Shown: positions 55,180-63,830 of the stretch, piece after piece | How positions within the stretch are numbered: position 1 is the first letter of the stretch | Layout: each line of letters starts with the position of its first letter | NCBI RefSeq assembly: GCF_001831495.1 | Contig: NZ_CP017689.1 | Location: 1,550,001-1,614,000 of the forward strand | DNA: 64,000 nt | From: Thalassotalea crassostreae | GTDB lineage: Bacteria > Pseudomonadota > Gammaproteobacteria > Enterobacterales > Alteromonadaceae | Direction of reading: 5' to 3' | Made by a program: the position numbers and the translations under genes | Notes under the pieces: generated by a model | The model's input: only the letters and a program-made list of their open reading frames with translations | Database searches by the model: none | What the model was told of the DNA's origin: nothing

Positions 55180-56310
55180 TTAAAGATCGAAATCTTCAAA
55201 GTCACTGGCATCAACTGCCGAATCAGTTTGACCAACTAAGTATGATGAAATTTCTGTTTCTTGTGGTGCTACTTGCACGTTATCACTTGAAAGGTAAGAA
55301 TTAATCCATGGTAGCGGGTTACTCTTAATTTCAAACTGTGGCGCATAACCAATCGCTGTTAAACGTTGATTTGAAAGATACTCAATGTACTGTTTTAAGA
55401 TTTCAGCATTAAGGCCAATCATTGAACCATCTTTAAATAGGTATTCAGCCCATTCTTTTTCTTGCTCAATTACATCAAGGAATAACTGTAACCCTTCTTC
55501 ATGTAACTCTTCTGAAATCTCTTTCATTTCAGGATCATCTTTGCCACTAGCCCAGATATTTAGAATATGTTGAGTAGAAGTTAAATGAACAGCTTCATCA
55601 CGAGCAATTAGCTTGATAATTTTTGCGTTACCTTCAAGTAACTCACGCTCAGCAAAGGCAAATGAACAAGCAAATGAAACATAAAATCGAATCGCTTCTA
55701 AAGCGTTTGTTGAACAAACTGAACGATATAAGGCTTTTTTGATTTCTCGTTGTGTAACAACAACTTCTTCACCTTCAACTGTATAAGTACCTTCGCCTTG
55801 TGATTGGTATAACTGTGTTAATAAAATAACACGGTCAAAATAAACACTGATAGCACTTGCACGGTTTAAGATGTTTTCGTTGATCACGATATCATCAAAT
55901 ACTTCACTTGGATCGGTAAATAAGTTGCGTAAAATATGTGTGTATGAACGAGAGTGGATGGTTTCGTAAAAACCCCAAGTCTCAATCCAAGTTTCAAGCT
56001 CTGGAATAGATACTAGCGGTAACATGCTCACGTTTACGCTGCGTGCCGCGATTGAATCGAGCAATGTTTGATATTTCAAATTTGAAATAAAAATGTGCTG
56101 TTCACTTTTAGTTAGTGATTGCCAATCGGCACGGTCTTTAGAGATATCTACTTCTTCAGGACGCCAAAAGAACGATAATTGTTTTTCAATCAACTTTTCA
56201 AAAATAGGGTGCTTTTGTTGATCGTAACGAGAAACGTTTACTGTTTGTCCTAAGAACATAGGCTCTAACAACGGATCGTTTTTTCCTTGATTAAAGGTTG
56301 AATAGGTCAT
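55180..56310 (-). CDS. nrdB: Ribonucleoside-diphosphate reductase class Ia beta subunit
   Basis: 376 residues from ATG 56310, the E. coli length; AAGGAGAGG lies directly before it, so the 11-residue extension to 56343 is rejected. Diiron ligands Asp85, Glu116 and His119 and radical Tyr123 (RSYTHI) are in place, and the C-terminus ends DFEDFDL, the peptide that docks into NrdA. Makes deoxyribonucleotides with NrdA, which is encoded 4.9 kb upstream at 61191 rather than adjacent. Confidence 0.97.
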   Translation of the reverse strand: MTYSTFNQGKNDPLLEPMFLGQTVNVSRYDQQKHPIFEKLIEKQLSFFWRPEEVDISKDRADWQSLTKSEQHIFISNLKYQTLLDSIAARSVNVSMLPLVSIPELETWIETWGFYETIHSRSYTHILRNLFTDPSEVFDDIVINENILNRASAISVYFDRVILLTQLYQSQGEGTYTVEGEEVVVTQREIKKALYRSVCSTNALEAIRFYVSFACSFAFAERELLEGNAKIIKLIARDEAVHLTSTQHILNIWASGKDDPEMKEISEELHEEGLQLFLDVIEQEKEWAEYLFKDGSMIGLNAEILKQYIEYLSNQRLTAIGYAPQFEIKSNPLPWINSYLSSDNVQVAPQETEISSYLVGQTDSAVDASDFEDFDL

Positions 56311-56935
56311 TACCTCTCCTTTACAAACCGCTTTAATTATCATTTTTTGGGCGGTGTTGTTGAATTATTAGCTTAAAGTTTTATAAATAATTTGTTTATC
56401 AGTAACTTACTTACTGAAGTGCGTTTATCCAAGATAACGGCAGCGTTTATCTATCGTGTCTGCCTGAGTTATTGTTATTATTATCTAGGCCAAAGGCGTA
56501 TTTTTGTTGCAATGACATTAAACATGTCTAACTAGTGTTACTAATTGAGTAATGTCACTACATCTTGTGTCTGAATTTGATAATAGCACCAAATATCCGA
56601 TTATTTCTAGCAATTAATTTGGTAAAAATGCAACTATATTTGTTGATTTTAATGAGCAGATATGAAAGCCATTAACGAAAGCTATAGTGACTCTTCTTTA
56701 GCGCCACGTTGCACCTTAAGTTAACGTACAAATTATATTCAGATTTTCTTCAAATGAGATTAAATTCAATATTTTTTACTGAAAAAATATTTACACTTTG
56801 ATCGTTATTTAATGTTCGCAATGTTGCTTAACTTTGCTATTGTTAATTCTTAACTAAAGGCACTGGCTAAATATCTAATTAACATAATAAAAGTCAATAA
56901 ATGCCGTTAAATTTTACTACAGGTAGCTGTAATAG
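56311..56935. other. Intergenic region upstream of nrdB and SLC13 gene
   Basis: About 625 bp, AT-rich, no gene seen. It must carry promoters of nrdB (minus) and the transporter (plus). GCGTTTATC occurs twice, at 56421 and 56443, with a TTATC/GATAA inverted pair between. No convincing NrdR box pair was recognised by eye. Confidence 0.5.
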
Positions 56936-58774
56936 ATGCTGAATATGACATTCCCAGATTTGCCAAATTACCACGCACTGGCAATTTTACTGTTAACTTT
57001 GTTAGCTCTTTATTTATTCCGTCGTGAAGACATTCCTCTTGAAACCTCATCTCTCGCGGTTATTGCAATCCTTACTGTAATGTTTGCTGTCTTTCCATTT
57101 GAGGTTGATGGCAAATTGCTAGAACCAATCTCGTTTTTCTCGGGCTTTGGTCACGAAGCACTCGTTACTGTGTGTGCGTTAATGATCATAGGTCAATCCT
57201 TGGTAACTACAGGTGCGTTAGAGCCCATTGGGCGGTCGCTTGCAAAAGCCTGGAAGTATAGTCCTGCATTGTCATTATTACTGACTTTAATTATTGCTGG
57301 AACATTAAGTGCGTTCGTTAACAATACACCAATCGTGGTGTTGTTGTTGCCAATCCTTATTAGTGTCGCGTTAAGAACCAAAACGGATGCAACAGGCATG
57401 TTACTACCTATGGGACTAGCAACCTTAGTTGGCGGTATGGTAACGACGATTGGTACATCAACCAATTTACTTGTTGTCAGCGTTGCAGCCGATATGGGCT
57501 TAGAGCGTTTTGGTATGTTTGATTTCGCTAAACCTGCGCTAATTGCTGCAAGTGTTGCGGTAATTTATTTATGGCTTGTGGCACCAAGGTTATTGCCAAC
57601 ACGTGCAGCGAGTTTACCTGATACTTCACCTCGTTTATTTGGAGCTTATTTACATATAAACGAAACCAGTTTTGCTAATGGTAAATCCATTAGTGAAGTT
57701 AAAGCTCTGACACAAAATCAAATTCAAATAGAAAGTATTCAACGCAGTCCAGATAACAGACGACTTGTACCTTTGCCTGATACGCAATTAAGAGTAGGGG
57801 ATAGACTGCATGTTAAGGATACGCCTGATCAATTAAAAGAATATGAAACAGTATTAGGTGCCGAGCTTTATTCTGGTAAACATAAAGCCGATGAAGAGCA
57901 CCCTTTTAAAGCCGACAACCAAATGCTTGCAGAAATAGTTGTTATATTAGGCTCCGGCTTAATAGGCCGTACATTAAAACAGGCAAACTTTGCTATTCGC
58001 CATGGTTTATCAGTGATCGCGCTGCACCGAGATGGTAAAGCTATGGAAGTTGGCCGCCAAAAAATTGGTAATGTACCATTAAAGATAGGTGACATCCTGC
58101 TTGTTCAAGGTGAAGTCTCTCAAGTTGAAAGCCTAAAACAAAAGCAGGGCATCTTGGTACTCGATGGTATCGCCAAATTAGTACAGTCGAAAAAAGCACC
58201 TTTAGCGCTGTCTATTTTATTGGGCGTTGTTGCGATTCCAGTATTTGGTATCGTTCCAATTGCAATAAGTGCTATTTGTGGCGTGTTCTTATTGTTATTA
58301 ACCCAATGCCTTAATTGGAAAGAAGTTGCTGGCGCACTTTCTACGCAAGTTATCTTAATTGTTGCTGCATCGCTTGCTCTTGGCTCTGCGATGATGGTTA
58401 CAGGCGGCGCAGAATATATCGCTCAGGTGTTTGTTGCTTTAGCTCAGGATTTACCAACTGGCGGCGTGTTAGCGGCATTAATGCTATTACTTGCGGTACT
58501 GACTAATATTGTTTCCAATAATGCTGCTGCGGTTATAGGCACGCCAATAGCAATATCTGTAGCAACTCAACTTGGCGCTCCGCCAGAGCCGTTTGTCCTC
58601 GCGGTATTATTTGGTGCTAACTTAAGCTATGCCACGCCAATGGCTTATAAAACCAATTTATTAGTAATGAACGCCGGTGGTTATCATTTTTCTGACTTTA
58701 TGCGAGTTGGTATCCCGCTGATAATTTTAATGTGGGTAATTTTATCGTTCACGTTAAGTTGGATGTATTTGTAG
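56936..58774 (+). CDS. SLC13/DASS-family permease with TrkA-C regulatory domains
   Basis: 612 residues. N-terminal helices up to about 210, then two cytoplasmic TrkA-C (RCK_C) domains (about 225-305 and 315-395, each with a LRVGDRL/LKIGDILLV motif), then the second membrane half. The SNN-type hairpin motifs FVNNTPIVVLLLPI and IVSNNAAAVIGTP are the family's Na/substrate site. Substrate may be sulfate, phosphate or a dicarboxylate. Sulfate export or import would connect with sulfatases, but it is outside the regulon-like region and lacks the TGTAAAG pair. Its position between nrdA and nrdB is unusual. Confidence 0.88.
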   Translation: MLNMTFPDLPNYHALAILLLTLLALYLFRREDIPLETSSLAVIAILTVMFAVFPFEVDGKLLEPISFFSGFGHEALVTVCALMIIGQSLVTTGALEPIGRSLAKAWKYSPALSLLLTLIIAGTLSAFVNNTPIVVLLLPILISVALRTKTDATGMLLPMGLATLVGGMVTTIGTSTNLLVVSVAADMGLERFGMFDFAKPALIAASVAVIYLWLVAPRLLPTRAASLPDTSPRLFGAYLHINETSFANGKSISEVKALTQNQIQIESIQRSPDNRRLVPLPDTQLRVGDRLHVKDTPDQLKEYETVLGAELYSGKHKADEEHPFKADNQMLAEIVVILGSGLIGRTLKQANFAIRHGLSVIALHRDGKAMEVGRQKIGNVPLKIGDILLVQGEVSQVESLKQKQGILVLDGIAKLVQSKKAPLALSILLGVVAIPVFGIVPIAISAICGVFLLLLTQCLNWKEVAGALSTQVILIVAASLALGSAMMVTGGAEYIAQVFVALAQDLPTGGVLAALMLLLAVLTNIVSNNAAAVIGTPIAISVATQLGAPPEPFVLAVLFGANLSYATPMAYKTNLLVMNAGGYHFSDFMRVGIPLIILMWVILSFTLSWMYL

Positions 58775-58812
58775 TTTAAAAGCTTTACTGAAAGCCCTCA
58801 CAAGTTACGTTC

Positions 58813-58893
58813 ATGGAGCCGGCTAAAAAAGCTATTGAGCCTGAATATACGGTGATTACGGTCAAAATAGACTGGCTAACGCAATTTAAATAA
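58813..58893 (+). pseudogene. Possible 3' remnant of a decayed gene
   Basis: An open frame of 26 residues ending in TAA reads like a real protein C-terminus (MEPAKKAIEPEYTVITVK, ending DWLTQFK) and is open a few codons further upstream until a TGA. No ribosome site precedes it. It may be the remnant of a gene lost between the transporter and the cold-shock gene; homology was not recognised. Confidence 0.3.
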
Positions 58894-59234
58894 ATTAATT
58901 TGAAATTAATTTGTTTTTATCTAACGTCGGGTTTTTTAATTAAAAGTCTATACAATCAATGCGTTAAGTTGATTTTCTGGGTTTTTTAACGATTTATTTA
59001 CAATGCTTTGAACAAATTATTACAAACAGACACAAGAAACCGCTCGATTAATTCTCAATATTGTATATAATTCTCTCAGCTTGAAAGTTCGACCTATAGT
59101 TTATGCACAATAATTCGTTGTTATTAATATTAATTATTAACATCGGCCTGTTTTAAATAAAGGATAGTTTGCTTTTAACTTTATGGCCTTCATTGGAAAG
59201 GTCGAAATTAATCTTTATTAAATAGGATATTATT
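58894..59234 (+). promoter_or_regulatory. Promoter and long leader of cold-shock gene
   Basis: About 340 bp AT-rich with no gene. Cold-shock genes usually carry long structured 5' leaders that sense temperature; TAGGATATTATT gives the ribosome site at ATG 59235. Transcription start cannot be placed exactly. Confidence 0.4.
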
Positions 59235-59441
59235 ATGTCTACTACAACTGGTACAGTAAAATGGTTTAACGAAGCTAAAGGCTTTGGTTTCATCGAACAA
59301 GAAAATGGTCCTGACGTTTTCGCACACTTCCGTGCAATCGTTGGTGACGGTTTCAAAACTCTTGCTGAAGGTCAAAAAGTTGAGTTCACTGTAACTCAAG
59401 GTCAAAAAGGCCCACAAGCAGAAAACATCAAACCATTATAA
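59235..59441 (+). CDS. cspA: CspA-family cold-shock protein
   Basis: 68 residues, one OB-fold. RNP1 KGFGFI and RNP2 VFAHF are present with the WFNEAKG aromatic patch. Binds single-stranded RNA/DNA and melts mRNA structure in the cold. Which csp paralogue it is cannot be told from the window. Followed by a UUCG-tetraloop terminator. Confidence 0.95.
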   Translation: MSTTTGTVKWFNEAKGFGFIEQENGPDVFAHFRAIVGDGFKTLAEGQKVEFTVTQGQKGPQAENIKPL

Positions 59442-59496
59442 TTTGATGTCTGCTTTGATTAATTGAGCAATCAATTAATCAACACAAGATTTAAAG

Positions 59497-59528
59497 AAAA
59501 GGGTAAGACTTCGGTCTTACCCTTTTTT
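59497..59528 (+). terminator. UUCG-tetraloop terminator after cspA
   Basis: Perfect 9-bp stem GGGTAAGAC/GTCTTACCC (59501-59522) closed by TTCG and followed by six T. Confidence 0.95.
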
Positions 59529-59536
59529 ATTTCTAT

Positions 59537-59559
59537 AAACTAGGATCTGACCCTAGTTT
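59537..59559 (-). terminator. Weak terminator for phosphatase-like gene
   Basis: AAACTAGG (59537-59544) with CCTAGTTT (59552-59559); on the minus strand it follows the gene ending at 59588. No strong T-run. Confidence 0.4.
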
Positions 59560-59587
59560 AGTTTCTAGTTTAGCTTTTTGTATTGTC

Positions 59588-60109
59588 CTATTTGTATTCG
59601 TTTTTTACGTCTTCAATAAATGCTTGCCAAGTTTCATTAGGCTGCCATATTGCTAACATATCTTTTGCAGCCAGCTGTTCAGATTCATTCAGTTGAGTTA
59701 CCCGATATAGATAAGTAAACGTCGCACCGCGCCAGTTTAGCTTGCAGTGGGTTAGCGTCATCTCTTCGTTGTCGTTCGCTTTCGCCATTAATGCCACATA
59801 TTTTTTGAAGTTTTCTAACGTTGGGTTGTCCCAGTCTACCGCAATATTATGATAATTTAGCTTTAGCTCTTTTAATAACATCGACTCTTCTGTTCTGTCC
59901 CCTGGGATAAGATCTATGACATTTGTGACGCCCATATTTTGTAACGCTTGAAAGTGCTTCTTATTAGGTAATCCTGAACTGACCATAGTATCGGTATTAA
60001 TCTGAAAATTCTTTAGATCCGATAGTTCAGGATCGATTAATTCTTGTTTTGCAGATACGTTAAAACTGAATAACAACATAAGACTTATTATTATAGAGAG
60101 GGATTTCAT
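59588..60109 (-). CDS. Periplasmic dual-specificity phosphatase-like protein
   Basis: 173 residues with a signal peptide ending VSA-K at 20. The HCKLNWR sequence (His121, Cys122, Arg127) is the CX5R phosphatase signature and FQINTDTMVSSGLP near 35-48 resembles the DUF442/beta-lactamase-hydrolase-associated phosphatases. Export to the periplasm is unusual for such enzymes. Substrate unknown. Stands alone on the minus strand. Confidence 0.8.
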   Translation of the reverse strand: MKSLSIIISLMLLFSFNVSAKQELIDPELSDLKNFQINTDTMVSSGLPNKKHFQALQNMGVTNVIDLIPGDRTEESMLLKELKLNYHNIAVDWDNPTLENFKKYVALMAKANDNEEMTLTHCKLNWRGATFTYLYRVTQLNESEQLAAKDMLAIWQPNETWQAFIEDVKNEYK

Positions 60110-60362
60110 TTCCTACGTTTCCAATGTTAGTGAAGGTCATTACGCTAGTATATGCTTGAATGGGTTAATGTACAAAATAGCGTTCTGTCTGTTAATACTG
60201 TGCGCTTTAGGTAAGAGCTTAAGCTTTGAATTTTAGCTTTGAACTTCACAGTTAATTTAAGGTCGAATATCACTGAGCTGTATGTGTTCAAAGGGTAAAT
60301 CTTTGACTAAATACAATAGTTTAGCCATTATTAATTGTCACTCATTGAAAAAGGAAGCTTTC

Positions 60363-60968
60363 ATGAAAACTAAGTTATTCTCTCTACTATTTTTAGCAAG
60401 TTTAAGTGTTAACTGTTTTGCCAAAAGTACGTCAGATATATTCTATATTTCCCATGATAGAAATGATGAAGATAATATCGAAGCATTAAGAGTCGGTGTG
60501 ATGCAGAAAGATAAGGTGACAAACTTCACATTTAAAGCTGGCTTAGTTGTAACACGTGACAAGTATTTCAGCTCGCTGATACAAGATGACAATAGCCTTA
60601 AGAGCAATTTTCCCAATGAAAGTGGTCAATTCGAGTCTATTCACAACGATGATGGCTACTCTGATTATGCGGTGTCGTTGGAGCTTGGCGGCCAATATGA
60701 TTTTAACAATGAATCGTTTTTAACCCCTTATATTGGTTTGAGTTTATTTACTGATGCATTTTTGACTTATTTTGCTTTAGAGGCAGGCTGTGCGGAATGT
60801 TTTGATGAAGATGTCCGTATGCATCTTGGTGCAACAGCTGAGTTGGGAATTGATTTAAGGTTCACCAAACATTTTGCGGTAAGCGCGTATCATCGAGAAG
60901 TTGTATATATTGCTAATGGCGGCAGAGATTACAGCAGTGACGGTTTGTCGTTAAATTTACTGTTTTAA
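60363..60968 (+). CDS. Small outer-membrane beta-barrel protein, unknown function
   Basis: 201 residues from ATG 60363, preceded by AAAGGAAG; the in-frame upstream ATG at 60282 would put 27 residues before the signal. Signal peptide ends CFA-K. Alternating hydrophobic strands (residues 55-70, 100-145, 170-200) and terminal Phe fit an eight-strand barrel. Not assigned to a named family. Confidence 0.75.
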   Translation: MKTKLFSLLFLASLSVNCFAKSTSDIFYISHDRNDEDNIEALRVGVMQKDKVTNFTFKAGLVVTRDKYFSSLIQDDNSLKSNFPNESGQFESIHNDDGYSDYAVSLELGGQYDFNNESFLTPYIGLSLFTDAFLTYFALEAGCAECFDEDVRMHLGATAELGIDLRFTKHFAVSAYHREVVYIANGGRDYSSDGLSLNLLF

Positions 60969-61008
60969 TTATAGTTTTCCCTTAAAGCGTAGAAAAGTGT
61001 TACATGAC

Positions 61009-61124
61009 ATACAAGGATGTATTAATGCTACGAGTTCATGGATGAACAAGAGTAGTCCCTGTATTTTCGACAAACGCTGTAAATGGAATTACGAGTGCCG
61101 TGATGCTATGGATGGCATTAGTCC
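61009..61124 (+). repeat. ATGGAT-centred palindromic repeats
   Basis: Three short palindromes centred on (A/T)GGA: ATACAAGGATGTAT (61009-61022), GTTCATGGATGAAC (61034-61047) and ATGCTATGGATGGCAT (61103-61118). The last two lie in similar frames, from ACGAG to AGTCCCT (61030-61060 and 61091-61124). Arms differ but stay complementary. Confidence 0.55.
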
Positions 61125-61132
61125 CTTAAAGT

Positions 61133-61158
61133 AAAAAAGAAGGCCGCAGCCTTCTTTT
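61133..61158. terminator. Bidirectional terminator downstream of nrdA
   Basis: Ten-bp stem AAAAGAAGGC (61135-61144) with GCCTTCTTTT (61149-61158) around CGCA, flanked by A and T runs. Confidence 0.85.
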
Positions 61159-61190
61159 CTAATGTCTAAATTAATACTTATAAGACCTAT

Positions 61191-63509
61191 TTAGATCTTA
61201 CATGCACCGCCTTCACAGCCGTCATCCATATCACCTTGGCTATCATCTGCACCATCACGAGTGTTGTGATAATACATGGTCTTAACACCGAGTTTATAAG
61301 CTAATAGAATATCTTTTAAAATTTGTTTTACTGGTACTTTACCGTTTTCAAATTTCATTGGATCGTAGTTAGTATTTGCAGAAATTGTTTGGTCAACGAA
61401 TTTTTGCATAATTGCGACTAACTCTAAATAACCTGTGTTGTCAGGGATATTCCAAAGTAGTTCATAGTTATGCTTAAGCTTTTCATACTCTGGTACAACT
61501 TGCTTAAGTACACCATCTTTCGATGCTTTAATAGAAATCAAACCACGAGGCGGCTCAATACCATTTGTCGCATTAGAAATCTGTGAGCTGGTCTCAGATG
61601 GCATAAGTGCAGATACCGTAGAGTTACGTACACCGTGCTCTTTAATACTCGCTCGTAAACCTTCCCAATCTAAGTGTAAGTCTTCGGTACAAATCTTATC
61701 TACATCTTTTTTGTATGTATCAACAGGAAGAATACCCTGTGCTAGCTTAGTTTCATTGAACAGTGGACAAGCGCCTTGCTCTTTTGCTAACTGATTTGAG
61801 GCTTTTAATAAGTAATATTGAATCGCTTCAAATGTTCTATGTGTAAGGTTGTTTGCACTACCGTTTGAGTAGAACACACCATTCTTAGCTAAGTAATATG
61901 CGTAGTTGATTACACCAACACCTAAAGTACGACGACCCATAGTGGCATTAAATGCTGCTGGAACTGGGTAGTCTTGATAATCTAATAAGCTATCTAGGGC
62001 ACGAATCGCTAAATCAGCAAGTCCTTCAAGTTCATCTAAACTGTCAATTTTACCTAAGTTAAATGCAGATAATGTACAAAGGGCAATTTCGCCATTTGGA
62101 TCGTTAACATCTTCCATAGGCTTAGTCGGTAGGGCAATCTCTAAACAAAGGTTTGATTGACGAACCGGTGCAACTTTCTGGTCGAACGGACTGTGATTAT
62201 TACAGTGATCAACGTTTTGTAAATAAATACGACCAGTACTTGCACGCTCTTGTGCAAATAAAGTGAATAATTCAATTGCTTTAATACGTTTCTTACGAAT
62301 CGACTCGTCGTTTTCGTACTTAACATAAAGCTCTTCAAACTTGTCTTGGTCTTGGAAGAATGCGTCATATAAACCAGGTACGTCAGAAGGAGAGAATAAC
62401 GTGATGTATCCACCTTTGATCAAACGTTGGTACATAGTTTTGTTAAACTGCACACCGTAATCTAAGTGACGAACACGGTTTTCTTCAACACCTCGGTTAT
62501 TTTTAAGTACCAGTAAGCTTTCGACTTCTAAATGCCATAATGGGTAGAATAAAGTCGCTGCGCCACCACGAACACCACCTTGTGAACAACTTTTTACTGC
62601 TGTTTGGAAGTGTTTATAGAATGGAATACAACCTGTATGGAATGCTTCGCCGTTACGAATCGTGCTACCTAATGCACGGATGCGACCAGCATTGATACCA
62701 ATACCAGCACGTTGTGAAACGTATTTTACAATTGAGCTCGTAGTCGCGTTAATTGAATCTAAACTGTCGCCTGCTTCAATTAATACACAAGAAGAGAACT
62801 GACGAGTAGGTGTACGTACACCGGCCATGATCGGCGTTGGTAATGAAATTTTAAACGTCGAAATAGCGTCATAGAAACCTTTTACATATTGTAAACGAGT
62901 TTCTTGAGGGTATTTTGCAAATAAACATGCCGCAACCAACATATATAAAAACTGTGCACTTTCATATATTTCACCAGTTACACGGTTTTGTACTAAGTAC
63001 TTACCTTCTAACTGCTTAACCGCAGCGTAACTGAATGTTTTATCTCGCTCGTGGTCAATAAACGAATCCATTTGTGCAAATTCTTCAGCAGTGTAGTCTT
63101 CAGTTAAATGCTTATCGTATTTACCTGAGCCCACTAACGCTTGAACATGTTCGTAAAGTGCAGGTGGCTCATATTGGCCATAAGCTTTTTTACGTAAATG
63201 GAAGATCGCTAAACGCGCAGCTAAATACTGATAATCAGGTGTTTCTTCTGAAATTAGATCCGCTGCGGCTTTAATAATCGTTTCATGAATATCTTCGGTT
63301 TTGATGCCGTCATAAAACTGTATATGTGATTTAATTTCGACCTGTGAAACAGATACAGAGTCTAGGCCTTCAGCAGCCCAGTCGATTACCTGGTGGATTT
63401 TGTCGAGATCAATAGGTTCTTTTTCACCGTTGCGTTTGGTGACAGAAAGGTTGTTATTCATTGGTTGATTATCTTTATTTATATTTAGCTTAGCTTCAGG
63501 GGCATTCAT
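61191..63509 (-). CDS. nrdA: Ribonucleoside-diphosphate reductase class Ia alpha subunit
   Basis: 772 residues from ATG 63509; ATG 63530 (779 residues) is in frame but lacks a ribosome site, while AGGAAA precedes 63509. ATP-cone at about 20-100 (TKRNGEKEPIDLDKIHQV), finger loop Asn-x-Cys-x-Glu in NLCLEI, AGIGINAGRIRALGS nucleotide site, and the C-terminal CEGGACKI redox pair. Works with NrdB. No adjacent nrdB, so the subunits come from separate transcripts. Confidence 0.97.
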   Translation of the reverse strand: MNAPEAKLNINKDNQPMNNNLSVTKRNGEKEPIDLDKIHQVIDWAAEGLDSVSVSQVEIKSHIQFYDGIKTEDIHETIIKAAADLISEETPDYQYLAARLAIFHLRKKAYGQYEPPALYEHVQALVGSGKYDKHLTEDYTAEEFAQMDSFIDHERDKTFSYAAVKQLEGKYLVQNRVTGEIYESAQFLYMLVAACLFAKYPQETRLQYVKGFYDAISTFKISLPTPIMAGVRTPTRQFSSCVLIEAGDSLDSINATTSSIVKYVSQRAGIGINAGRIRALGSTIRNGEAFHTGCIPFYKHFQTAVKSCSQGGVRGGAATLFYPLWHLEVESLLVLKNNRGVEENRVRHLDYGVQFNKTMYQRLIKGGYITLFSPSDVPGLYDAFFQDQDKFEELYVKYENDESIRKKRIKAIELFTLFAQERASTGRIYLQNVDHCNNHSPFDQKVAPVRQSNLCLEIALPTKPMEDVNDPNGEIALCTLSAFNLGKIDSLDELEGLADLAIRALDSLLDYQDYPVPAAFNATMGRRTLGVGVINYAYYLAKNGVFYSNGSANNLTHRTFEAIQYYLLKASNQLAKEQGACPLFNETKLAQGILPVDTYKKDVDKICTEDLHLDWEGLRASIKEHGVRNSTVSALMPSETSSQISNATNGIEPPRGLISIKASKDGVLKQVVPEYEKLKHNYELLWNIPDNTGYLELVAIMQKFVDQTISANTNYDPMKFENGKVPVKQILKDILLAYKLGVKTMYYHNTRDGADDSQGDMDDGCEGGACKI

Positions 63510-63530
63510 AGGTGCCAGTTTCCTGTTCAT

Positions 63531-63830
63531 CGTTTATAATTTTTGTTGTTGATATACACAAGATAATGAGGTTTAGGACTTATTGCAACCCCTATATATA
63601 GTGTTTGGCCATCGGTATTTTTACTTACCGTAATTAGGTTAGTAGCAACTAACTTAGTATCCTTTGTTTTCTGTCTATTAACAAAAGATCAAGATTTATT
63701 TATCGAAAAAAAAATAATTTAATAAAATTTTGGGTTATTTTCGTAGTGCAAAAATCACTGTTTTGGTGCATTTGAAATACCTAATAAATACAACAACTTA
63801 AAACGCCTGTACGATCTTTGTGCGAGTTGA
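63531..63830 (-). promoter_or_regulatory. Promoter region of nrdA
   Basis: About 300 bp between a HAD gene and nrdA. One NrdR-box-like CCCCTATATATAGTG lies at 63589-63603; a second box at the expected 31-bp spacing was not found. AT-rich, with no gene seen. Confidence 0.4.

Noticed and set aside
56315..56327. TGTAAAG-like heptamer before nrdB
   Set aside because: On the minus strand it is part of the nrdB ribosome site (TTGTAAAGGAGAGG) with no second half-site, so it is not counted as an operator.
56421..56451. GCGTTTATC repeats resembling DnaA boxes upstream of nrdB
   Set aside because: They match a DnaA box only partly (TTATCCAAG versus TTATCCACA), so DnaA control was not claimed.
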